Source of the DNA: an uncultured Clostridia bacterium
GTDB lineage: Bacteria; Bacillota; Clostridia; TANB77; CAG-508
DNA length: 64,000 nucleotides
Assembly (NCBI GenBank): GCA_949482135.1
Contig: CASYFC010000006.1
Coordinates: 55,482 to 119,481, forward strand
Direction: 5' to 3'
Below are positions 15,958 through 23,575 of the stretch, piece by piece. The translations under genes and the position numbers were made by a program. The notes beneath the pieces were generated by a model that was not told the origin of the DNA, made no database searches, and worked only from the letters and a program-made list of their open reading frames with translations. Positions within the stretch are counted from its first letter, which is position 1. The number at the start of each line of letters is the position of its first letter.

Positions 15958-18150
15958 ATGGCAGAAAACAAAACAATTGATGATATTATAAATAAACAAT
16001 TAGAAACATATCCAAATTCAGATGTGGCTTTAATAAGAAGAGCATATGAATATGCTAATAAAAATCATGGTGATCAGTGTAGGAAATCAGGAGAACCCTA
16101 TATGATTCATCCAACTAATGTTGCATATATTTTAGCAGAACTTGGAATGGATGATGAAACATTATGTGCAGCACTTCTTCATGATGTTGTTGAAGATACT
16201 AAGATAACACATGAAGATTTAGTTAAGGATTTTGGAGAAGCAATTGCTGAAATGGTAGCAGGTGTTACAAAACTTGGTACATTAAGATATACATCAAAAG
16301 AAGAAGAACAAGTTGAAAATTATAGAAAAATGTTTTTAGCGATGGGAAAAGATATAAGAGTTATTCTTATTAAGCTTGCAGATAGGCTTCATAATATGAG
16401 AACATTAAAATTCTTAACTCGTGATAGACAAATTGCAAATGCAAAAGAAACTCAAGATTTATATGCTCCTCTTGCAAATAGACTTGGTATTTATTCTTTA
16501 AAATGGGAACTTGAAGATTTAAGTTTTAAATATTTACATCCAGAAGAATATCACGAAATTGTAACTGGATTAGATAGAAAAAGAGAAGAACGACTTAAAT
16601 TTATAGAAAAAATTCAAGATGATTTAGATAATGAAATAAAAGTACAAGGAATAAAGGCAGAAGTTACTGGTAGAGCAAAACACTTATATAGTATATATAG
16701 AAAAATGCAAAGAGACAATAAAACTTTAGATCAAATATATGATTTATTTGCTTTAAGAATTCTTGTTGATAATGTAAAAGATTGTTATTCTGTACTTGGT
16801 ATTGTACATGAAATGTATACACCAATGCCAGGAAGATTTAAAGATTATATTGCTGTTCCAAAGAAAAATATGTATCAATCTATACATACAACTTTGCTTG
16901 GACCAAAAGGAACACCATTTGAAGTTCAAATTCGTACTTGGGAAATGCATAGAATAGCTGAGTTTGGTATTGCTGCACACTGGGCATATAAAGAAGCTAG
17001 TAACCAAGGGACCAAAAAATCTGTTGTTGTTACATCAGATAAACTTGCTTGGCTTCGTGAAACATTAGAATGGCAAAAAAATACTGAAAATCCAAATGAG
17101 TTTTTGAATACATTAAAGCAAGAATTGTTTGAAGATGAAGTATATATATTTACACCAAAAGGTATGATAAAGGTTTTACCTAAAGGAGCCACTCCTATAG
17201 ATTTTGCATATAGTATTCATGAGCAAATTGGTCATAAGATGGTAGGATGCAAAATCAATAGTAAAATGATGCCAATTATTACGCAATTAAGAAATGGCGA
17301 TATTGTAGAAATTATTACTTCTGAACAGTCAAAAGGACCTAGTCATGATTGGTTAAAGTTTGTAAAAAGTTCTTCTGCAAAATCTAGAATTAATCAATGG
17401 TTTAAAAGAGCACAAAGAAGTGAAAACATTGAAAAAGGAAAAGATTTAATAGAAAAAGAAGTAAAAAAACTTGGAATAAAATATTCAGATATTGTAAAAC
17501 CAGAGTGGTTACAACTTGCAATGGATAGATATAAGTTTGCAAGCCCAGATGATTTATATGCAAGTATTGGTTTTGGTGGAATATCTGTGAATAAATTAAT
17601 GGCAAGACTTTTAGATGAATACAGAAAAGAACATGAAGAGGAAGATTTAGAACAGAAAATAGAAGAATTAGCTCAAGCAAAACCAGTAAGACCAAAAAAT
17701 TCTAAAACAGGTATTGTTGTTAAGGGAATAGATAATTGTTTAGTAAAATTATCAAAATGTTGCAATCCTTTACCAGGAGATGAAATTGTAGGATATATTA
17801 CTAAAGGTAGAGGAGTTTCAGTTCACCGTACAGATTGCACAAATGTTAAGGATTTACTAAATGAAGAAAACAGAATGATAGATGTATATTGGTTTGATGA
17901 TGTTAATGGCTCTTATAAAGTTGAGATAGAAATTTTAGCAAATGATAGAAACGGATTATTAAGAGATATAATAAAACAAGTGGAAAATAATAAAGTCAAA
18001 TTAACTGGAATGAATACAAAAACAACAAAGGAAAATATTGCAGTAATAGAAGTTTCACTTGAGGTACTAAATACAGAAATGTTAAATAAAATTATTTCTT
18101 CTTTTAGAAATGTTGAAAGTGTTTATGATGTAAATAGAAAAAGAGGTTAA
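15958..18150 (+). CDS. relA: Bifunctional (p)ppGpp synthetase/hydrolase RelA/SpoT
   Basis: This 730-residue alarmone enzyme has the full Rel layout: an HD hydrolase domain (HDVVEDT near residue 76, RLHNMRTL), a synthetase domain (YQSIHTTLLG and FEVQIRTWEMHRIAEFGIAA), a TGS domain (VYIFTPKGMIKVLPKGATPI), a conserved-cysteine zinc-finger domain (KLSKCCNPLPGDEIVGYI) and a C-terminal ACT domain. The hydrolase HD pair is intact, so it should be bifunctional. TGGGGGGAG precedes the ATG, 21 nt after recJ. It is the amino-acid starvation sensor and would respond to stalled ribosomes. Confidence 0.96.
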   Translation: MAENKTIDDIINKQLETYPNSDVALIRRAYEYANKNHGDQCRKSGEPYMIHPTNVAYILAELGMDDETLCAALLHDVVEDTKITHEDLVKDFGEAIAEMVAGVTKLGTLRYTSKEEEQVENYRKMFLAMGKDIRVILIKLADRLHNMRTLKFLTRDRQIANAKETQDLYAPLANRLGIYSLKWELEDLSFKYLHPEEYHEIVTGLDRKREERLKFIEKIQDDLDNEIKVQGIKAEVTGRAKHLYSIYRKMQRDNKTLDQIYDLFALRILVDNVKDCYSVLGIVHEMYTPMPGRFKDYIAVPKKNMYQSIHTTLLGPKGTPFEVQIRTWEMHRIAEFGIAAHWAYKEASNQGTKKSVVVTSDKLAWLRETLEWQKNTENPNEFLNTLKQELFEDEVYIFTPKGMIKVLPKGATPIDFAYSIHEQIGHKMVGCKINSKMMPIITQLRNGDIVEIITSEQSKGPSHDWLKFVKSSSAKSRINQWFKRAQRSENIEKGKDLIEKEVKKLGIKYSDIVKPEWLQLAMDRYKFASPDDLYASIGFGGISVNKLMARLLDEYRKEHEEEDLEQKIEELAQAKPVRPKNSKTGIVVKGIDNCLVKLSKCCNPLPGDEIVGYITKGRGVSVHRTDCTNVKDLLNEENRMIDVYWFDDVNGSYKVEIEILANDRNGLLRDIIKQVENNKVKLTGMNTKTTKENIAVIEVSLEVLNTEMLNKIISSFRNVESVYDVNRKRG

Positions 18151-18155
18151 ATAAG

Positions 18156-18806
18156 ATGATACTAAAGAGATTACAAGTAATAACTCCACAAAAGGGGTTA
18201 AAAACAAATTCATATATAATTTGTGATGAAAAATCAAAAGAAGCTATGGTTATAGATCCTGGTGGAGAGCCAGAAAGAATTGCAGAAACTTTAGATATAT
18301 TAGATGCGAATTTGAAATATATATTTCTAACCCACTGTCATGCAGATCATATTGGAGGAATTGCTGAGTTAAAGAAAATAAAGGGCGGAAAAATTTTAGT
18401 AAGTAGACCTGATAGTGAAGGGTTATATAATAAAGAAATAAATTTAGCTGAATACATTAATATGGAAGTCCCAGAACTTGAAGCTGACTCAAGAGTTGAT
18501 GATGAAGACTTAATTCATATAGGCGAAATTGAGTTTAAAGTTATAGCAACTCCAGGACATACAAAAGGCGGACTTTGTTTATACTCTGAAAAAGAAGGAT
18601 TAGTTTTTACTGGAGATACAATGTTTTCTGGAACTTGGGGAAGAACAGATCTTCCTACAGGAAGTTTTGTGGAATTAATAACTTCAATTACTGATAGATT
18701 AATGCCACTTCCAGATGATACCATAGTTTATCCAGGACATGGAAAAATTACAATGATACAAGATGAAAGAAATATTTATATAGAATTAAGAGAAAAGGAT
18801 TTCTAA
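18156..18806 (+). CDS. MBL-fold metallo-hydrolase (glyoxalase II-like)
   Basis: This 216-residue metallo-beta-lactamase-fold protein has the metal motif THCHADHIGG (HxHxDH), the second site TPGHTKGG, the bridging Asp in FTGDTMFSGTWGRTD and the last His in VYPGHGK. The family includes hydroxyacylglutathione hydrolases and persulfide dioxygenases; the substrate here is unknown. It follows relA by 5 nt and precedes hisS by 19 nt, which is the conserved clostridial order and indicates cotranscription. Confidence 0.9.
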   Translation: MILKRLQVITPQKGLKTNSYIICDEKSKEAMVIDPGGEPERIAETLDILDANLKYIFLTHCHADHIGGIAELKKIKGGKILVSRPDSEGLYNKEINLAEYINMEVPELEADSRVDDEDLIHIGEIEFKVIATPGHTKGGLCLYSEKEGLVFTGDTMFSGTWGRTDLPTGSFVELITSITDRLMPLPDDTIVYPGHGKITMIQDERNIYIELREKDF

Positions 18807-18825
18807 ATTGTAGGGAGGAATAGAA

Positions 18826-20076
18826 ATGATACAAAAACCAAAAGGAACTAAAGATCTTTTGCCAAATGAAAGTTATAAATGGCAAGAAGCTGAAAATAAA
18901 GTAAAAAAAGTATTAGAAAGTTATAATTTTAAAGAAATAAGAGTACCTGTTTTTGAACATACAGAATTATTCCAAAGAGGTGTTGGAGAAACAACAGATG
19001 TTGTACAAAAAGAAATGTATACATTTGATGATAAAGGTGGAAGAAGTATCACTTTAAGACCAGAAGGAACTGCAGGAGTAGTTAGAGCATTTTTGGAAAA
19101 TGGTATGGGAAGTATGCCAAGTCCAATTAAACTTTGGTATAACATGGGAATGTATAGATATGAAAATGTTCAAAAGGGGAGACTTAGAGAATTTCATCAA
19201 ATAGGTGCAGAGCTAATTGGTTCAAGTAGTTATTTAGCTGATGTAGAGGTTATTTTATTAGGAAAAAGTATGTTTGATAGCTTAAACATTCCGAATATAA
19301 AATTAACTATTAATAGTATAGGATGTCCAAAGTGTAGAGGAGAATATCAAAAAGTATTAAAAGAATTTATTGGAAAGAATCTAGATGAATATTGTGATAC
19401 ATGTAAAACAAGATTTGAAAAAAATCCAATGAGAATTTTAGATTGTAAAGAAAAAAGATGTAAAGAACTAAATGTAGGTGCTCCAATGATGATAGATTAC
19501 CTATGTGATGAATGTAAAGAACATTTTGAAAATGTAAAATCAATGCTTAACTCAGCAAATGTAAATTTTGAAATTGATGCAAGAATTGTTAGAGGACTAG
19601 ATTATTATACAAAAACAGTATTTGAATTTATAGATGAAAAATCAGGATTAACAGTTTTAGGTGGAGGGAGATATGACGGATTAGTAGAAGAATTTGGAGG
19701 ACAACACACTCCAGCTGTTGGATTTGCTACAGGTGTTGAAAGATTAATGGAAATGTATAATGAAAATAATCCTGAAAGTGAAGACAAAAAGCCTGATTTA
19801 TATATTTTAGCTATTGGAGAAGCTGAAAATAAAAAATCCTTAGAATTAACAAATCTTTTAAGAAAAGATGGATTAATAATAGAAAAAGATATATTTGAAA
19901 GAAGCTTTAAAGCTCAAATGAAATATGCTGATAAAATAGGTGCAAAAAACTTAGTTGTTATTGGAGAAAATGAATTAAATTCTAATACAGCAAAAATCAA
20001 AAATATGTCAACAGGAGAAGAAAAAGAAATATCATTGAATTACAATGATATAAAAAGTTATTTTATTAATAAATAG
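18826..20076 (+). CDS. hisS: Histidyl-tRNA synthetase
   Basis: This 416-residue class II synthetase attaches histidine to tRNA-His. Motif 1 to 3 regions and histidine-specific loops are visible: IQKPKGTKDLLPNES at the start, TLRPEGTAGVVRAF (motif 2), GRLREFHQIGAELIG, VRGLDYYTKTVFE (His loop) and ATGVERL (motif 3). The C-terminal anticodon-binding domain begins near residue 325. Upstream TAGGGAGGAAT is a strong ribosome site. No T-box leader is seen, consistent with being inside an operon. A terminator follows at 20084. Confidence 0.96.
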   Translation: MIQKPKGTKDLLPNESYKWQEAENKVKKVLESYNFKEIRVPVFEHTELFQRGVGETTDVVQKEMYTFDDKGGRSITLRPEGTAGVVRAFLENGMGSMPSPIKLWYNMGMYRYENVQKGRLREFHQIGAELIGSSSYLADVEVILLGKSMFDSLNIPNIKLTINSIGCPKCRGEYQKVLKEFIGKNLDEYCDTCKTRFEKNPMRILDCKEKRCKELNVGAPMMIDYLCDECKEHFENVKSMLNSANVNFEIDARIVRGLDYYTKTVFEFIDEKSGLTVLGGGRYDGLVEEFGGQHTPAVGFATGVERLMEMYNENNPESEDKKPDLYILAIGEAENKKSLELTNLLRKDGLIIEKDIFERSFKAQMKYADKIGAKNLVVIGENELNSNTAKIKNMSTGEEKEISLNYNDIKSYFINK

Positions 20077-20083
20077 TTATTTT

Positions 20084-20117
20084 AAGAACATACTATACAA
20101 AGTGTGTTCTTTTTTTT
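20084..20117 (+). terminator. Intrinsic terminator after hisS
   Basis: AGAACATACT pairs with AGTGTGTTCT (one wobble pair) and is followed by at least seven T residues. Confidence 0.85.
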
Positions 20118-20155
20118 ATTCTCTTTAATATAATTTTAATATTGGAGAGAATAGT

Positions 20156-21340
20156 ATGATTAATTTAACTGTTATAAATGTAAAGGATTTTTTAAAAGTA
20201 TTAAAAAAGATAATATTGGTAATTGTGTTTGGATTTTTTTTAGTGAATTGGTTTGGTAAATTAGAATTTAATATGGAATATATTAAAAGCAAAATTAGCT
20301 TTAATAATAAAATAATTGATGATAATATAATAATTTCTAATTATTATAATGTTAATACCTCTAAAAAGGAAAGTGGTTTAAAAAAAATACTTGTTTCTGA
20401 ATTTGCTTTATTTTCTAATGAAGAGGAATTAATGGAAAAAGAAAACCAAGAAGAAACTTTAGAGTTTGAACAGACAAATTCACAAAGTAATAGTGAGAAT
20501 ATAAATGATAATGAGAAATTAAATACAAATTATGAATCTCTCGAAAATGCAAATGATAATATGAACAATGTGAAATCAGTTGCAGAAACTAAAGTAATTA
20601 AAGAGAATAATAAAACAGATGCTTATACAAATACATATAAAAGTGTAAAAATCAAAAATGAATCATCTTATAATTTAACAGAAGAAATGCTTTTACCTAA
20701 TGTAGATTTTCAAAATAAAGAGGATATTATAATATATCATACACATACATGTGAGAGCTATACTCCAACAGAAGCAAATAATTATGTAGCAAGTGGTAAT
20801 TTTAGAACAATAGACTTAAATTATAGTGTATCAAGAGTTGGAACAGAACTTACAAATAATTTATTAAGTTTAGGGTTTAATGTTAATCATAATACAACTT
20901 ATCACGATTATCCAGCATATACGGGATCATATACAAGATCTTTGGCAACAATAAAAGAAATGCTTTCAAAAAACCCAACTTCTGAATTTATTATAGATTT
21001 ACATAGAGATGCAATTGGTAGTATGAGTAATTATGCACCATCAGTTAAAATAGGAGATGATATAGGCGCCCAATTAATGTTTGTTATAGGAACAGATGGA
21101 GGGGGATTGGATCATAAAGATTGGCTATATAATTTTAAACTTGCAGTCAAAATTCAAGAAAAAGCAAACGAAATGTATCCAGAATTATTTAAGCCTATAA
21201 TATTAAGAAATTCCAGGTATAATCAACATGTTTCAAAGGGAGCTTGTATAATAGAGGTTGGAGCTACTGGAAATACAATTGAACAATGTAATACTAGTAT
21301 GAAATATTTAGCTAAAGTTATTGAAGAAGTTATGAAATAA
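20156..21340 (+). CDS. spoIIP: Stage II sporulation protein P
   Basis: SpoIIP is an amidase/endopeptidase that, with SpoIID and SpoIIM, degrades septal peptidoglycan during engulfment. The 394-residue product has an N-terminal membrane helix (about 17-36), a long polar E/N-rich linker (about 85-160) and the catalytic domain beginning IIIYHTHTCESYTP near residue 190. Other family blocks are FIIDLHRDAIG, GTDGGGLDHKDW and HVSKGACIIEVGATGNTIEQ. GGAGAGAA precedes ATG 20156. It stands alone, as in other Clostridia. The linker is longer than in Bacillus. Confidence 0.92.
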   Translation: MINLTVINVKDFLKVLKKIILVIVFGFFLVNWFGKLEFNMEYIKSKISFNNKIIDDNIIISNYYNVNTSKKESGLKKILVSEFALFSNEEELMEKENQEETLEFEQTNSQSNSENINDNEKLNTNYESLENANDNMNNVKSVAETKVIKENNKTDAYTNTYKSVKIKNESSYNLTEEMLLPNVDFQNKEDIIIYHTHTCESYTPTEANNYVASGNFRTIDLNYSVSRVGTELTNNLLSLGFNVNHNTTYHDYPAYTGSYTRSLATIKEMLSKNPTSEFIIDLHRDAIGSMSNYAPSVKIGDDIGAQLMFVIGTDGGGLDHKDWLYNFKLAVKIQEKANEMYPELFKPIILRNSRYNQHVSKGACIIEVGATGNTIEQCNTSMKYLAKVIEEVMK

Positions 21341-21348
21341 AATGCATT

Positions 21349-21377
21349 TTGACAAACTTAACATAATGTGGTATAAT
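21349..21377 (+). promoter_or_regulatory. Consensus promoter of the foreign island, copy 1
   Basis: Perfect TTGACA (21349-21354) and TATAAT (21372-21377) with a 17-nt spacer. The first 22 nt from the -35 are identical to those at 22018-22039, so the promoter is duplicated. The start codon at 21427 leaves a leader of about 43 nt containing GAAAGGTTGGT, also repeated at the second promoter. Confidence 0.85.
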
Positions 21378-21426
21378 AAACAAGTATCCTTTAAACAATA
21401 ACATTTTAGGAAAGGTTGGTATAATT

Positions 21427-21939
21427 ATGATGAATGAGAACATTAAGAAGGTTTATGCGGAACTGATTGACATCGAAAGTACCCTGATACATTCTGAGGC
21501 TATGGGCAATCTGCCTATCTTAGAGTGTGTGGATCGGATGTCTGCCTGCGTAACTCCGCTTCTGGAGGAAGAACAGTACGCATTTTTCGCGGCGAGTCTC
21601 CAGCGGTATGCTAAGGAATATGACGTCGAGAAAGTGGAACTGGACTTCGTCAAGAAGTATCTTTCCAAGCTGATTGAACTCATTGAAGAAACCAACAAGC
21701 CGGATCGCTCCGAAGAAGCTAGGGCAATGTATGAAGGTGCCAAAGCTGTATGCGGAGATATCGCAAGTACTGTCCAGAGTGGCCTTCATGTTGCCAAAGA
21801 GGCAGTGAAGGCGGAGGGTCCAAGGTATGCTGCTGAGGCAGTAAGCTCCCTGAGGGGGATGGGAAAGAAAATCGGCGATGGCTTCAAAAGATGGCTGGAA
21901 GAAGACGATGAAGTAGATTCTGACGGCAAAGAGGAGTAA
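21427..21939 (+). CDS. Foreign-island paralogue A, unknown function
   Basis: This 170-residue, apparently all-helical soluble protein has no signal peptide or recognised domain. It shares a plan with the next two genes: an N-terminal helical half of about 90 residues, then a conserved segment (GAKAVCGDIASTV, matching EIRDVCNSVASII in B and EVKDVCVNVLGVF in C) and an amphipathic basic stretch ending in a W-containing helix (KIGDGFKRWLEEDDE). Two in-frame CGG codons are present (21535, 21604). The first is in the context GAT-CGG-A, the same as the native frameshift sites; a +1 shift there would meet TAA within six codons. An alternative ATG lies at 21430. Confidence 0.8.
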   Translation: MMNENIKKVYAELIDIESTLIHSEAMGNLPILECVDRMSACVTPLLEEEQYAFFAASLQRYAKEYDVEKVELDFVKKYLSKLIELIEETNKPDRSEEARAMYEGAKAVCGDIASTVQSGLHVAKEAVKAEGPRYAAEAVSSLRGMGKKIGDGFKRWLEEDDEVDSDGKEE

Positions 21940-21982
21940 ATCCAACTTATATTTTCGTATGACAATTGAATAGAAGACCTTG

Positions 21983-22016
21983 TGGCGGGGAAGATATTTC
22001 TTCCTCGCCATTCTTA
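21983..22016 (+). terminator. Terminator after island gene A
   Basis: TGGCGGGGAAGA (21983-21994) pairs with TCTTCCTCGCCA (21999-22010), one G-U pair, TATT loop, followed by TTCTT. The T run is weak, but the stem resembles that of the terminator at 23474. Confidence 0.65.
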
Positions 22017-22017
22017 A

Positions 22018-22046
22018 TTGACAAACTTAACATAATGTGATAAAAT
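22018..22046 (+). promoter_or_regulatory. Consensus promoter of the foreign island, copy 2
   Basis: TTGACA (22018-22023), a 17-nt spacer and TAAAAT (22041-22046). The block from -35 through the spacer repeats the promoter at 21349 exactly over 22 nt. It drives genes B, C and D. Confidence 0.8.
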
Positions 22047-22095
22047 CATGCAGTAACATTTAGATGTAAAAACTTATGAAAGGTTGGTAAACATC

Positions 22096-22608
22096 ATGAA
22101 AAAAGAAGACATTCAGTATGAAGTAACCGAACTTGTCCGGCTGATTCAAAATCTGCAGAATGCTAATGCTGAAGCAGATATCACCGCATATTTGATGCCT
22201 GTGTATTATAATATGTGTGATTTGATGTCTGAGGCTGATTATTCTGATACTGCAGAGGCAATTATTCAATGCATGGAAAAGTATGAGGAACAGGATGTTT
22301 CTAAGGCAAAAGAGGAGGTTCTTTGTGAATTGCAGGCTCTGATTGAAAGGATGCAAGAAGACTTGCAAAAACCGGAAGAAACCAGTAAAGTACAGTCTGT
22401 TTGCAAAGAAATCAGAGATGTATGCAATAGTGTTGCCAGCATAATTTCTCATGAGACTAAAACTGCCTGGGAGGAAGCTGGTAAAGCAATCAAACAGCAG
22501 GAAATGCCTAAGTGTGCTGGTGCAATTGCCGATATGAAAAAGATTCCGAAAAGGTTTGAAAGAAACCTTAAAAGGGGAATCAAGAATTGGCTCAAAAAGG
22601 ATAAGTAA
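22096..22608 (+). CDS. Foreign-island paralogue B, unknown function
   Basis: This 170-residue helical protein is a paralogue of A and C. ATG 22096 is preferred over TTG 22084 because its spacing from GAAAGG copies that of gene A. The C-terminal part shows the shared features: IRDVCNSVASIISHET, then IADMKKIPKRFERNLKRG and IKNWLKKDK, a strongly basic amphipathic end with a Trp. It contains one in-frame CGG (22138-22140). The function is unknown and no catalytic residues stand out. The basic amphipathic C-terminus could bind membrane or nucleic acid; that is speculation. Confidence 0.78.
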   Translation: MKKEDIQYEVTELVRLIQNLQNANAEADITAYLMPVYYNMCDLMSEADYSDTAEAIIQCMEKYEEQDVSKAKEEVLCELQALIERMQEDLQKPEETSKVQSVCKEIRDVCNSVASIISHETKTAWEEAGKAIKQQEMPKCAGAIADMKKIPKRFERNLKRGIKNWLKKDK

Positions 22609-22649
22609 ACAGAAACTGTAAATCTGTTCATCAAGAATAGGAGACAAAT

Positions 22650-23159
22650 ATGAAGAAACAGCCAACAATTAAGGAGTATGTTCTTGAATTAAGAAATATT
22701 AAGAGCAGACTACTTAAAACGGAAGATTCTGTTGAGAGCGAGGCCTATCTTAAAAGGCTTACTGAAATTGTTGTTCTTTTGAGAGAAAAAGATTCTGCCC
22801 AAAAAATGCGGAGTCATATTATGCATTACTATATGAATAACATAGGTAAGGCGGAACTTTTGGACTATCTGGGAGAATTTATTAAGGAGCTGAAAAAGGA
22901 AGCTGAATCAGACGGCGAAAATGTAGACGAACCTACTTTAGCTGGTATGTACTCTGAAGTGAAGGATGTGTGTGTTAACGTACTTGGTGTATTTTGCAGA
23001 GAGGCTGGCAGTGCATGCAGAGATATCGGAAAAACTTTTAAAGAAGGGACTCCGAATTGTGTGAGTACAATCCAGTATCTGAGGGATACGCCTAAGAGAG
23101 CTGAAAACGTGATTAAGGAAAAGCTGAGAAATTGGCTTAACTCTGATAAAGATGCTTAA
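22650..23159 (+). CDS. Foreign-island paralogue C, unknown function
   Basis: This 169-residue helical paralogue has AGGAGA 7 nt before the ATG. The N-terminal half ends with HYYMNNIGKAELLDYLGEFI, closely like gene D (QYYMNRLDKKTVIEPLSKLI). The C-terminal half has VKDVCVNVLGVF, then IQYLRDTPKRAENVIKEKLR and NWLNSD, aligning with B. One in-frame CGG occurs at 22809-22811. It is 41 nt after B with no terminator, so B, C and D probably form one transcript. Confidence 0.78.
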   Translation: MKKQPTIKEYVLELRNIKSRLLKTEDSVESEAYLKRLTEIVVLLREKDSAQKMRSHIMHYYMNNIGKAELLDYLGEFIKELKKEAESDGENVDEPTLAGMYSEVKDVCVNVLGVFCREAGSACRDIGKTFKEGTPNCVSTIQYLRDTPKRAENVIKEKLRNWLNSDKDA

Positions 23160-23188
23160 AACAGATTCCATGAAAGGAATGGTAATAT

Positions 23189-23458
23189 ATGAGTATTGAG
23201 GAAATCAAACACGATACAGCTAAGCTAAAAGAAATCAGAGATGGACTTCAGAAAACGGATAATTATATGTGTATTGACTGTCATATCAGACGGATGATTG
23301 AATATATCACATTTTTGAAGTTTGTAGATGATTGTGGAGAACAGGTGGAATTGATTCAATCCCAAATTGTTCAGTACTATATGAACCGGTTGGATAAGAA
23401 AACTGTTATCGAACCGTTGTCTAAGCTGATTGCAATTTTGGAAGAAAAGGTAGCATGA
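23189..23458 (+). CDS. Foreign-island paralogue D, N-terminal-domain-only
   Basis: This 89-residue protein corresponds only to the N-terminal helical half of A to C (MSIEEIKHDTAKLKEIRDGL to LSKLIAILEEKVA), with no C-terminal basic/Trp domain. It is either a short paralogue or one truncated by deletion. Two in-frame CGG codons occur (23291, 23387). GAAAGGAATGG precedes the ATG and the operon terminator follows after 15 nt. A short version could act as a competing subunit if the family forms oligomers, but nothing in the sequence proves that. Confidence 0.72.
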   Translation: MSIEEIKHDTAKLKEIRDGLQKTDNYMCIDCHIRRMIEYITFLKFVDDCGEQVELIQSQIVQYYMNRLDKKTVIEPLSKLIAILEEKVA

Positions 23459-23473
23459 GTTAACCAAAACTTT

Positions 23474-23509
23474 AAATGGCGAGGGTGTAATATCCTCGCC
23501 ATTTTTTTA
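23474..23509 (+). terminator. Terminator ending the foreign island
   Basis: AAATGGCGAGG / CCTCGCCATTT is an 11-bp perfect stem with a 9-nt loop and a run of T. It also faces the end of tmcAL (23576) from the other side. Confidence 0.88.
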
Positions 23510-23575
23510 TATGAAACCAATATTTATAAAGTAAATATTGGAGTGCTTAGCCTGTAACAGCTAAAGTTTAACATG

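Larger units (their letters stand above)
21349..23509 (+). other. GC-richer foreign island with four tandem paralogues
   Basis: About 2.2 kb between spoIIP and tmcAL differ from the flanks in base and codon use (roughly 40-47% GC by eye, many CTG, GCG, CCG and CGG codons). It holds two duplicated consensus promoters, two terminators sharing a GGCG(A/G)GG...CCTCGCC stem, and four related small genes. I see no integrase, transposase or flanking target repeat at its borders. Confidence 0.75.
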
